Part shown: in pieces, positions 29,125 to 38,324 of the stretch
How the letters are laid out: every line of letters starts with the position of its first letter
Position numbering within the stretch: position 1 is the stretch's first letter
Source: Crocinitomicaceae bacterium
Lineage (GTDB): Bacteria > Bacteroidota > Bacteroidia > Flavobacteriales_D > Crocinitomicaceae
Length of the DNA: 44,264 nt
Reading direction: 5' to 3'
Assembly (NCBI GenBank): GCA_020832365.1
Contig: JAFIEX010000006.1
Span: 1-44,264 of the forward strand
Made by a program: the position numbers and the translations under genes
The notes under the pieces: model-generated
What the model was told of the DNA's origin: nothing
The model's input: the letters and a program-made list of their open reading frames with translations, nothing else
Database searches by the model: none

Positions 29125-31014
29125 TTAAACCAATTCAATACTTCTATTGACAAATTCCGTTAAGGCCTCACCCTTTAACATTCCTTGAGATAACAACGCA
29201 AGGTCTGCTAACTGCTTGGCTTTTTTTGCTTGTGACTCAGCATCGGTCTCTGTTAATACCTCATTAATTTTTGGATGATTTCCATTAATTACCATTTGAT
29301 AAGTCTCTGGGAACGCACCATAAAAACCGCCTCCTCCTAGTTTTTGCTGCTCCATCATACGTCGTATAAACTCAGGTTGAGTAAGCACGATTGGAGCATC
29401 AGACTCAGACATACTTTCAAATTGAATTTTGAATTTGTCGCCATCCACAATTTTCTCAAAAACTGGCTTCAATTTTTCTTCGTCTTCTTTGCTTAATTTA
29501 GATGGAATTTCCTCTTCTTTCTTGATCAACTTATCCAAAGTATCTGCATCTACCCTAGCAAAAGAAACATTTTCTAGCGACATTTCCATTTTTTGCAACC
29601 AGTGTGGCGCAAGCGGACCGCTTATTTCTAATACGTCGTAACCTCTATCTTTCGCTGCTTTAACAAAAGAGAACTGGCTTTCCGCATCATTCGTATATAA
29701 ATAAATAACTTTTCCGACTTTATCCGTCTGTAATGGTGCTACTTTTTCTTTATACTCCTCTAAAGTCGCATATTTGCCATCTGTATTTTTTAGCAAGGTA
29801 AATTGCTTGGCTTTGTCGGCAAATTTCTCATCCGAAAGTGTTCCATACTCAACGAAGATTCTTAAATCCCCCCACTTACTCTCGAAATCAGCTCTATCTT
29901 TATTGAACATTTCTCTCAATTTATCCGCCACTTTCTTCGTAATGTGGGTACTGATTTTCTTCACGTTACCATCGGCTTGTAAATAAGAACGAGAAACGTT
30001 TAACGGAATATCTGGTGAATCAATTACACCATGAAGCAATGTCAAAAATTCAGGAACAATTTCTTCTACATTGTCCGTGATGAAGACCTGATTTGAGTAT
30101 AAATTGATTTTGTTACGCTGAATTTCAACGTTTTCTTTGATTTTAGGGAAGTATAAAATTCCAGTCAAATTGAATGGATAATCAACGTTCAAGTGGATAT
30201 GAAACAAAGGTTCCTCGAAAGTCATTGGATACAACTCACGATAGAAGTTTTTATAATCTTCATCGGATAAATCTACAGGTTTTTTGGTCCAAGCAGGAGC
30301 TGTATTGTTGATTTGATCTGGAACTTCTTTTTCAATTTGTTTTACCTGATCGTTTTCATCTTTTTCACCAGATGGATCATCCTCATACTCTTTTCTGGTA
30401 CCAAAAATCACCGGAACTGGCAAGAATTTACAGTATTTGTTCAAAATAGCTCTAATTCTTCCCTCTTCTAAAAACTCTTTTGACTCTTCTGTTATGTGAA
30501 GAACAATGTCTGTACCCCGCTCTGCTTTCTCAATTTCAGTAATTGTAAACTCGGTTGTTCCATTACTCACCCACTCCACTGCTTGAGCACCTTCGTGTCT
30601 CGCTAAAGAACGAATTTTCACTTGCTCAGCCACCATGAAGGCAGAATAAAATCCAAGTCCAAAATGACCTATGATTTGCTCTGCTCCTTCTTTACCTTTA
30701 TATTGCTGTACAAACTCTTCAGCTCCGGAAAAGGCAATTTGATTGATGTATTTATCAATCTCGTCAGCATTCATTCCAATACCATAATCTCGAATAGTGA
30801 GTGTTTTTTCTTCTTTATTTAGAATCACCTCTACTTTTAACTCTCCAATTTCTCCGTTGTATTCACCATTTTGCGCTAAAACTTTTAATTTTTGGCTGGC
30901 ATCTACGGCGTTGGATACTAATTCTCTCAGAAATATTTCGTGATCCGAGTAAAGGAATTTTTTAATAATTGGAAAAATATTTTCCGTCTGTACATTAATG
31001 TGTCCTGTTTTCAT
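29125..31014 (-). CDS. htpG: Molecular chaperone HtpG (Hsp90)
   Basis: FLRELVSNAVDASQKLK, IRDYGIGMN, IGHFGLGFYSAFMVA motifs. Confidence 0.97.
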   Translation of the reverse strand: MKTGHINVQTENIFPIIKKFLYSDHEIFLRELVSNAVDASQKLKVLAQNGEYNGEIGELKVEVILNKEEKTLTIRDYGIGMNADEIDKYINQIAFSGAEEFVQQYKGKEGAEQIIGHFGLGFYSAFMVAEQVKIRSLARHEGAQAVEWVSNGTTEFTITEIEKAERGTDIVLHITEESKEFLEEGRIRAILNKYCKFLPVPVIFGTRKEYEDDPSGEKDENDQVKQIEKEVPDQINNTAPAWTKKPVDLSDEDYKNFYRELYPMTFEEPLFHIHLNVDYPFNLTGILYFPKIKENVEIQRNKINLYSNQVFITDNVEEIVPEFLTLLHGVIDSPDIPLNVSRSYLQADGNVKKISTHITKKVADKLREMFNKDRADFESKWGDLRIFVEYGTLSDEKFADKAKQFTLLKNTDGKYATLEEYKEKVAPLQTDKVGKVIYLYTNDAESQFSFVKAAKDRGYDVLEISGPLAPHWLQKMEMSLENVSFARVDADTLDKLIKKEEEIPSKLSKEDEEKLKPVFEKIVDGDKFKIQFESMSESDAPIVLTQPEFIRRMMEQQKLGGGGFYGAFPETYQMVINGNHPKINEVLTETDAESQAKKAKQLADLALLSQGMLKGEALTEFVNRSIELV

Positions 31015-31121
31015 TGATTAAATAATTTTGGTTAACAATTTGTATTTATCATCAACGTGAACAACTATTCAATGTTTATGCCATGCTGTGAATTGTGACA
31101 AATTGACATATCAGATAAAAT

Positions 31122-32516
31122 CTATTTGCCTTTGGCTTTAAAGACAATGATAATCGTGTAGAACATAATTTTAAAATCCAAAGCCAATGACATATATTTA
31201 AGGTATAATAAGTCAAACTTCATACGTTGGATCATTTCTTCAACGTTTTCAGCATAACCAAATTTGACTTGCCCCCATGAAGTAATTCCGGGCTTTACTT
31301 TAGTTAAGTGCTTGTATTGTGGTTCTCTTTCTACAATTAAGTCAATATAATACTGTCGTTCAGGTCGAGGACCAACAAGCGACATATCTCCCTTGATGAC
31401 ATTCCAAAATTGAGGAAATTCATCAAAACGCATTTTACGCATTAACCTGCCAATTGGTGTAATTCTGGGGTCGTGTTCAGAAGATAGCTGCGGTCCTGCT
31501 GCTTCGGCGTTCTGATACATCGTTCGAAATTTTATAATTTGAAAAGGCACACCGTTTTTTCCTATTCGCTCTTGCGTAAAAAAAATCGGACCATCCGAAG
31601 AACGCTTAACTAAAATCGCTAAAACCAAAAGTAAAGGTGAAAGAATAATTAAGGCAATAACAGAAAAAACAACATCAATCCAACGTTTTACGATTATTTG
31701 CCAGAAAGGCATTATATTTTCTTCCACCTCAATGAGTAAAGCACCAAAAATATTTGACATCTTGACTGAACCACTCAACAAGTCAAACATGTCAGGAATG
31801 ATTTTAATTCTTATATCTCTTCCTTGAATTCGAATAATGAGTTGCTTTAATTTCTCATGTTCCGTTGAGTCTAATGCGATAATAACTTCTTCAATTTGCG
31901 CTTCTTCGAGGATCCTTTCCAATTCATCCACATGCCCAATGTGGGGTAATTCGTTAGCGATTTCTTTGTCAATGCCATTGAGATTAACAAACCCTACAAA
32001 TTGGCTTCCAATACCTTTGGGCAGCTGTTCAATTTCTCTGAATATCTCAACCGCTTTAGAGCTACCTCCAATAAGTAAAGTGCTAAACCCCCAAATTCGT
32101 CGATGTATTTTGGAAACAATATTGTAAGTAATGAATAAACGGGGAATAATTGTTAAGAGGTATTGCAAAAGGAATAGAGCTAAAATCAACTCGTAGTAGG
32201 CACTATAAGAATACACATAATCATCTAATAACAAAGTAAAAAATAATACAATGGTACCAGTAACAACAGCCTTTGTGGTGATAAGGATTGTTCTCGTAGT
32301 GTACCATCTTTTTATATCCTTATAGGTTCCAAAAAAATAATAGATCCCTAACCAAAAAAAAGGTATCAAAAGCACACCAAGGTAGAATCTATCGCTAACC
32401 TCAAATGGCGCTAATTCAATTTTAGTTTTTCGAAAGTAGAAAAAAAGTATCCAAGCCAGTAAGGCAGTGCAATAATCTGTTAGAAGAATAATTGTTTTGG
32501 TTCTACCTAAGTTCAT
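31122..32516 (-). CDS. Undecaprenyl-phosphate sugar phosphotransferase (polyprenyl glycosylphosphotransferase, WcaJ-like)
   Basis: N-terminal TM bundle; KRSSDGPIFFTQERIGKNGVPFQIIKFRTMY and FWNVIKGDMSLVGPRPER. Confidence 0.93.
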   Translation of the reverse strand: MNLGRTKTIILLTDYCTALLAWILFFYFRKTKIELAPFEVSDRFYLGVLLIPFFWLGIYYFFGTYKDIKRWYTTRTILITTKAVVTGTIVLFFTLLLDDYVYSYSAYYELILALFLLQYLLTIIPRLFITYNIVSKIHRRIWGFSTLLIGGSSKAVEIFREIEQLPKGIGSQFVGFVNLNGIDKEIANELPHIGHVDELERILEEAQIEEVIIALDSTEHEKLKQLIIRIQGRDIRIKIIPDMFDLLSGSVKMSNIFGALLIEVEENIMPFWQIIVKRWIDVVFSVIALIILSPLLLVLAILVKRSSDGPIFFTQERIGKNGVPFQIIKFRTMYQNAEAAGPQLSSEHDPRITPIGRLMRKMRFDEFPQFWNVIKGDMSLVGPRPERQYYIDLIVEREPQYKHLTKVKPGITSWGQVKFGYAENVEEMIQRMKFDLLYLKYMSLALDFKIMFYTIIIVFKAKGK

Positions 32517-33388
32517 TATCGATAGACTACTTTGAGGTTATCCAAGTAAATATAGGTGTCCTCTCCTCTGTTATCAAATAGTGCAAAAAGGCCTTGTTCA
32601 TTGACATTTGCCTGTTGTCTAAAAGAAATGATTTCTCTCAGGCTGATATACATTTTTCGCCATCTTGGGTCAGATTGGGGATTTACTTGAATGTTAATAT
32701 CATCATCAAAATCTCCAGTTACAGAATTGTAGGAGATTACGCTCGTCCCCATTGAATTTGTATTCATTATGTCCAACTCTAAAAATACATCAGCATTTTG
32801 TCCAGGCAGATTCGCACCGAAAGTAGTATTCGCAACAAACAAGGAGTCAACAGCATTAATTTCAACCCTTCCAAAAAAGTTCCCCCATTTTAAAATCGTG
32901 GGGTCATTCGATCGAATTAACTTAGCATAACCATCACCTTGATTTTCTTTCAAATTCATCAACGGACTTTCAAAATCTTCAATTAAAAATTTAGTATTGG
33001 GAAAATAACGTGTTACAGGCTTCATGAAGACGGTATCTTGCAATTTCAATTCAAAATCTATTTGATAATTCTCAACAAAAGGATACCTCATTTTGGTGGC
33101 ATTTATCCCATTAATCACACATCCCGGCACCAAAACAAAACTTTGCATCCCCTCAGCAAGTATAGGTATTTTGATAGGTAGCTCAAAAGCCCCCATAAAT
33201 TTACCACCCATGGATAGAAAAACTTGATTAAAATTATGCGTTAACTCCCCTGCTGATTGCGTGGCAAAAGGGTGTGCTTGTAACTCCCATCGATCAATAT
33301 GCAACCAAGAAACCTTGGATTGATCTTTCACACATTGTATAAAAAGCAATGGAAAAGAACAGATAAAAAGCAAAATGTACCGACTCAT
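32516..33388 (-). CDS. Hypothetical lipoprotein
   Basis: 290 aa; lipobox-like LLFIQC; overlaps the next gene start by one base. Confidence 0.75.
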   Translation of the reverse strand: MSRYILLFICSFPLLFIQCVKDQSKVSWLHIDRWELQAHPFATQSAGELTHNFNQVFLSMGGKFMGAFELPIKIPILAEGMQSFVLVPGCVINGINATKMRYPFVENYQIDFELKLQDTVFMKPVTRYFPNTKFLIEDFESPLMNLKENQGDGYAKLIRSNDPTILKWGNFFGRVEINAVDSLFVANTTFGANLPGQNADVFLELDIMNTNSMGTSVISYNSVTGDFDDDINIQVNPQSDPRWRKMYISLREIISFRQQANVNEQGLFALFDNRGEDTYIYLDNLKVVYR

Positions 33389-33494
33389 TTTATCCTAGCG
33401 CTAAATTAATAATCATAACAAAGGCAAATCTACAAAATATGCCATAAATCTTAACGAAAAATTAATAGAGTTATTTTTATTTATAATAATTGCT

Positions 33495-34487
33495 TTAAAA
33501 ATTCATTGTATTCAATCCGCTATTCATCTTTTCCATTATTTGTTCTGCTACCTCAAGAGCCGCTAGACCATCTTCTAGGGTAACTGTTGGTTGTTTTTGA
33601 TGATTGATTGCATTAGCGAAATCCTTCAACTCTTCCAAAATAGCATTGGCTTCCTTAATTTCAGGTTTCTCAAAAATAATTTTTTTATTTGGTTTACCTG
33701 CTCCTAAATCTAAAACCATATCAAACGGGCCTGCTTCACCATCTAAATTTTCCATTTGAACAACTTCCATCTGCCTTTCCAGAAAATCTACACTAATGTA
33801 TGCATCTTTTTGAAAAAAACGAGATTTACGCATGTTTTTCAATGAAATTCTAGAGGCTGTCAAATTAGCAACGCAACCATTGGCAAACTCAATTCTTGCA
33901 TTCGCAATATCTGGAGTATCCGAAACCACCGAAACGCCAGATGCGGAAATTCTTCGAACATCTGATTTAACCGTACTCAAAACAATATCCAAATCATGAA
34001 TCATTAAATCTAATACCACAGGAACATCCGTACCACGTGGATTAAATTGCGCCAAACGATGTGTTTCAATGAACATGGGCTGTGAGAAATAAGGCAGTGC
34101 CGCTTGGAACGCCGGATTAAATCGTTCAACATGACCAACTTGAAAAACACAAGCTGCCTCTTCAACAAGTTGTAACAACTTTCTTCCTTCAAGCACTGTT
34201 TGAGTAAGCGGTTTTTCTACAAAAACATGCTTAAAATTTTTAATAGCCGAAACACATATTTCATAGTGTGCGGTAGTAGGCGCAACAATATCTATTGCAT
34301 CAACCGCTTGGATTAAACTTTCTTCACTGTCAAAACAGGGCACCTGAAATTCTTTGCTAATTTCAGTTCTTACAGATTCATCCAAATCATATACACCAAC
34401 AACTTGGTACAAATCCTTTAAGCTTAAAAGTAATTTTAAATGTATCTTACCCAAATGCCCCGCTCCAATTAATCCTATTTTTATCAT
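33495..34487 (-). CDS. Gfo/Idh/MocA family oxidoreductase
   Basis: IGLIGAGHLGKIH Rossmann motif and FKHVFVEKPL. Confidence 0.93.
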   Translation of the reverse strand: MIKIGLIGAGHLGKIHLKLLLSLKDLYQVVGVYDLDESVRTEISKEFQVPCFDSEESLIQAVDAIDIVAPTTAHYEICVSAIKNFKHVFVEKPLTQTVLEGRKLLQLVEEAACVFQVGHVERFNPAFQAALPYFSQPMFIETHRLAQFNPRGTDVPVVLDLMIHDLDIVLSTVKSDVRRISASGVSVVSDTPDIANARIEFANGCVANLTASRISLKNMRKSRFFQKDAYISVDFLERQMEVVQMENLDGEAGPFDMVLDLGAGKPNKKIIFEKPEIKEANAILEELKDFANAINHQKQPTVTLEDGLAALEVAEQIMEKMNSGLNTMNF

Positions 34488-34605
34488 AACCTAATTTTCT
34501 CTCAAAACTAATGTATAACTTGCCAAATACAGCTTTGGTTTATTAAAAGATATAAACAGCTTGATTATTACAACTGAAAAAACAACAGTTTAGAGAACAA
34601 ACAAT

Positions 34606-36219
34606 TTGTTACTATCTAACCATCGAAAGATATTATTTCAGGAAGTTATAACTTTTGAAGAGTTCAACGGCAACATACGACTCATGCAAACCACCCTCAC
34701 CGACCCCACCACAAGGGATGCCATGCCGATGTTGAACGCGTATCAATACGACCAACTCAATCGTTTGTTGGAGTCAAGAAGCTATGAGAGTGGTTTAAGC
34801 AGTAATTTTTGGAACCCAACGACGTATAATTCAGCATATTTTAATAAATTTGTTTACGACGCAAACGGAAATAGCTTGACGCAACAACGACATAGCACCA
34901 ACGAATTTGACTACTCGCCTACCGAGCGCAATATTTACGACTCCTCTCGTTTAGGTAGAAACAGCCATAAAGTAGATATGCTCTCCTCTACCCCAAATAA
35001 TGCTGTAGCTTATGTTGCTGGTGAGAAGTTTTATGAGTTATCCAACCACCTCGGCAATGTACTCACAGTTATTTCTGACATCAAATACCCTGTTGAAGAT
35101 AACGGCTATGTGGATTATTTTGAGGTACAATTGGTAAGTGTCTCTGATTATAGCGAGTTTGGCGTGCAGTTGGATGGGAGGACGGTTAGTTCTGGGGAGT
35201 ATAGGTATGGTTTTCAAGGTCAAGAGATGGATGATGAAGTGGAGGGTGAAGGAAACTCCGTGAATTATAAGTATCGTATGCATGATCCGCGGGTGGGGAG
35301 GTTCTTTGCTGTGGAACCGTTGGCTGATGAATACCCGCATTATTCACCATATTCATTTAGTGGGAATAAAGTTACTAACATGATCGAACGTGAAGGTCTT
35401 GAAGAAGCTCCAACTACTGTGGGGTACAAACCTTTTGATGTACTTTGGACAGCTGGACTTGGAACACGGAAAAACATTGATGGTGGTGGTTTATTAAGTG
35501 GATGGAGTGGATTTTTAGATTTTGGGGCTAATTTTGCTTCAGGTAGTGGTAATGCTTCATTAGGTGGACATTATAATTTTTCAGGAAGAGGGAACCATGG
35601 ATTTGGAGTATCCGCTATTGGACAAGTACCTCTAAGTAGTGGAAGTGAACGGTCTTATCCTGCATCAGTTCATTATTTTGGAGAGTCATTTAACAATGTT
35701 CATGTTAATGACTTTGATAAATCTATTGATTTTGGATTTATAATTTCTTTTGAAACTATTAATAATCAACTTTTTTCAGAGGTTATTGGTCATCTTTCTG
35801 GAAAAGTTGAAGGTGTTCGCGGCTTTGGAAATATTTCTATTTCTGACTTTGAGTGCTTTAAGTCAGGTGATTTTAATTCATTTAATGCGGGATTATCTTT
35901 TTCTCCAAACAGAAATATTGGAGATAGACATATAACCTTTGGTTTTACTCATGACCAAAATAATGAATCAAATACGTTTAATTTAGATGCTTCTTTAGGA
36001 GGCTTTCAAGCTATGTTTAGCACAGAAAAATATAATTTTGGCACATATACTTACTCAGGTAGTGGAGATAATTTAAAGGGTTTTAAATTTGGATTGTCGG
36101 GTAACATTGGAGGGCAATTAAATTATACTCTTGGAGATAACACTCCTGATTTCAGTATTACCTTTAAAGGAACTGGTGGTACTTCTTTTAATAACAAAAA
36201 AAATCCTACTGGGAACTAA
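34606..36219 (+). CDS. RHS repeat-associated core protein, 5'-truncated and internally shortened, with variable C-terminal tip
   Basis: RHS core YRYGFQGQEMDDEVEGEGNSVNYKYRMHDPRVGRFFAVEPLADEYPHYSPYSFSGNKVTNMIEREGLEE, then about 270 aa unrelated glycine/aromatic-rich tail. RHS similarity begins abruptly at about 34649. Confidence 0.85.
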   Translation: MLLSNHRKILFQEVITFEEFNGNIRLMQTTLTDPTTRDAMPMLNAYQYDQLNRLLESRSYESGLSSNFWNPTTYNSAYFNKFVYDANGNSLTQQRHSTNEFDYSPTERNIYDSSRLGRNSHKVDMLSSTPNNAVAYVAGEKFYELSNHLGNVLTVISDIKYPVEDNGYVDYFEVQLVSVSDYSEFGVQLDGRTVSSGEYRYGFQGQEMDDEVEGEGNSVNYKYRMHDPRVGRFFAVEPLADEYPHYSPYSFSGNKVTNMIEREGLEEAPTTVGYKPFDVLWTAGLGTRKNIDGGGLLSGWSGFLDFGANFASGSGNASLGGHYNFSGRGNHGFGVSAIGQVPLSSGSERSYPASVHYFGESFNNVHVNDFDKSIDFGFIISFETINNQLFSEVIGHLSGKVEGVRGFGNISISDFECFKSGDFNSFNAGLSFSPNRNIGDRHITFGFTHDQNNESNTFNLDASLGGFQAMFSTEKYNFGTYTYSGSGDNLKGFKFGLSGNIGGQLNYTLGDNTPDFSITFKGTGGTSFNNKKNPTGN

Positions 36220-36848
36220 TGGAAAAGATATTATTTATTTATTGTTTTTTGTTTGTTTTTCTTTCAAATGCTCAAAAACAAGATACTGTTAATAATATAC
36301 AACCTCATGTTAGTATTGGTTTTCAACCTGGTAGTTTTGGTGTGAATTTACCTGTTAACAATCAGTTAAAAAGTATATATGAAAGTTTAGGAAGATCATT
36401 TTTAAATCTTACATCAAGTTATAAAGGGGGGCAATTTCATTTTGGATATTTTCATAAAAATTATAATTTCAATCAGTTAAATTATAGTCATATTACAGCA
36501 ACAGGAAATGGATTAAATACAAGATTAGGTTACAGGTATCTTCAATTTAGTCATATATTTGTTCAGTCATTTCTAGATTTAGACTTCGAAAACATCAACT
36601 TTAGTAATTCTGTTGATGCTGTAGAGGGGCGCTACCAAAGTGTTAACTATGGTATCTCAACTGATATTGGATTTGGATTTAATAACCATGACAAACAAGA
36701 ACCAAAATCTAGATACATTAATTTGGGTATGTATATACATGTAAGATACGGAACTTCAAACCCGTATACATTTTTACATAACAATGACATAAGGAATAAT
36801 CATATTCAAATTGGCTTAGGTTTTCATGGAAGTTTCGGAAGATGGTAA
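36219..36848 (+). CDS. Hypothetical exported protein, possible outer-membrane beta-barrel
   Basis: Signal peptide (FVFLSNAQ), alternating aromatic/polar strands, C-terminal GFHGSFGRW; start overlaps the RHS stop (TAATG). Confidence 0.65.
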   Translation: MEKILFIYCFLFVFLSNAQKQDTVNNIQPHVSIGFQPGSFGVNLPVNNQLKSIYESLGRSFLNLTSSYKGGQFHFGYFHKNYNFNQLNYSHITATGNGLNTRLGYRYLQFSHIFVQSFLDLDFENINFSNSVDAVEGRYQSVNYGISTDIGFGFNNHDKQEPKSRYINLGMYIHVRYGTSNPYTFLHNNDIRNNHIQIGLGFHGSFGRW

Positions 36849-36857
36849 CACCAGCTG

Positions 36858-36895
36858 CCCCCCGCTCGTGCGAGATTGCATCTCGTTCGCGGGGG
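36858..36895. repeat. GC-rich hairpin-type repeat, short form, copy 2
   Basis: CCCCGCTCGTGCGAGATTGCATCTCGTTCGCGGGG; same ends as the long copies but without the roughly 45-bp middle; self-complementary ends. Confidence 0.8.
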
Positions 36896-36933
36896 CTAGC
36901 TTACTCTTGTTTTTTAATTCCAGCGCTTTAAAT

Positions 36934-37240
36934 TCACTTCACCCAATTTTCATCAGGGTCTTTATGGGTACAAATCAGCGCATATACTTGAACCGTATTT
37001 AATTTTTCGTTGACTTTGTAATGAATAAGGTAAGGGAATTTTTTAACCTTTACACATCGAACTGATTTATACTTTACTTGATATAAAAGCGCATCATTTT
37101 CGAGTGATTTGAGTGTTTTTTTAGTAGCCTTGTAGAATCGAGATCCTAACGACTTTTGTTTTTCCTTGTAATAACCTACAGCTTATTGAATCTCATCAGC
37201 TACTAAATCATTAACAATAACGTTGAAACGTTTTTTTTTT
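36934..37240 (-). pseudogene. ParE/RelE-family toxin with in-frame stop
   Basis: Minus strand: KRFNVIVNDLVADEIQ*AVGYYKEKQKSLGSRFYKATKKTLKSLENDALLYQVKYKSVRCVKVKKFPYLIHYKVNEKLNTVQVYALICTHKDPDENWVK*; TAA at 37183-37185; no clear in-frame start past an A10 run. Confidence 0.8.
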
Positions 37241-37246
37241 CACGAT

Positions 37247-37462
37247 TTAAAGCTTGATTTTGTTATCTAAATCATCTAAAGGGAAGAAATCTTCATCCTT
37301 AGCATTTTTGATACGTTTAAGCACAATTTCTTTGTGCCATTCAGGAACATCAAAATCCTCTGCTTGGTTTACAGTTATAACACCAAAGTTCTTAGAAAGA
37401 AACTCCATGAGTTTATCAAACTTACTATCGGGTACGTTTATAGTTATGTTTACTTGTTTCAT
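37247..37462 (-). CDS. Antitoxin-like small protein
   Basis: 71 aa, directly upstream of the ParE/RelE-like frame; ribbon-like N-terminus followed by acidic/hydrophobic tail. Confidence 0.65.
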   Translation of the reverse strand: MKQVNITINVPDSKFDKLMEFLSKNFGVITVNQAEDFDVPEWHKEIVLKRIKNAKDEDFFPLDDLDNKIKL

Positions 37463-37541
37463 GATTTAAAATTCTTAATCTTATTCCAAATATACAACTT
37501 TTCGAACTCAAAAAGAAAAAAACATACTTTGTTAACTTAAA

Positions 37542-37625
37542 CCCCCCGCTACCGCAAGATTACCTAGCGGTGCTATAATTCGACCAACTCACCTCACCGC
37601 TTCGTGCTGCATCTCGTTCGCGGGG
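37542..37625. repeat. GC-rich hairpin-type interspersed repeat, long form, copy 3
   Basis: Near-identical to copy 1; internal CCGCTA...TAGCGG inverted repeat and outer CCCCGC...GCGGGG. Confidence 0.85.
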
Positions 37626-37879
37626 CATTGATTGGAGTAACTTTACTTTTGTTTTTTAATCCCCCAGCTGCGCTGCACTTGCACTGCTATGCTTAAGTTT
37701 ACTAAAAACTGATGATCAACTCTGTTAAAGATGAAAGCAACGCGTTCGATGTTTTTACGGTTGGTTTTGTAGATTAAAGAAACATTTTATGAATAGTACA
37801 TTTTAGAAGTGTTTTGCACTTGGTGGCTGGATAAAGTTGCTAGTTTGATGGGAATGATCCATATAAGGACCAAATAAAT

Positions 37880-38170
37880 TTATCTTCTTTTACTAACTTT
37901 ATTATTACTTATTATACGTTGTCTATCACATTTATGGCGACCTTCACGAAAATTACGCAGTGCAGCATGCTTGGTTTTTCTTCCTTGAACACGTTTACGC
38001 CACAACCTCCAACTAGAGGGCTTCAGTTCTCGCTGCATTAATCTAATAACCTCTTGTTCGGTCAAGCCAAACTGCATTAGAATAGCATCAAATGTTGTTC
38101 TATCCTCCCATGCCATTTCTATGACTCTATTAATATCCTCTGTACTTAACTTATTTTTATAACATTCCAT
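37880..38170 (-). CDS. TIGR03643/DUF2805 family protein
   Basis: VIEMAWEDRTTFDAILMQFGLTEQEVIRLMQRELKPSSWRLWRKRVQGRKTKHAALR signature. Confidence 0.9.
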   Translation of the reverse strand: MECYKNKLSTEDINRVIEMAWEDRTTFDAILMQFGLTEQEVIRLMQRELKPSSWRLWRKRVQGRKTKHAALRNFREGRHKCDRQRIISNNKVSKRR

Positions 38171-38324
38171 AACCAGCTAACTTATTAACCAAAACAAATA
38201 AAATACTTTATTGTTTCTTTAAGGCTGTTTAAAAATAGCTTTAAAATAAAATTGTGTTAATATTTTAACTTTTGGTTATTTGATCATTTTAAATCTCTAA
38301 ATTTGCATCATAAATATTTTTAAT

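Noticed and set aside
34606-36219. RHS tip as a recognisable nuclease/deaminase toxin
   Set aside because: No HNH, GHH, deaminase or ADP-ribosyltransferase motif visible; function left unknown.
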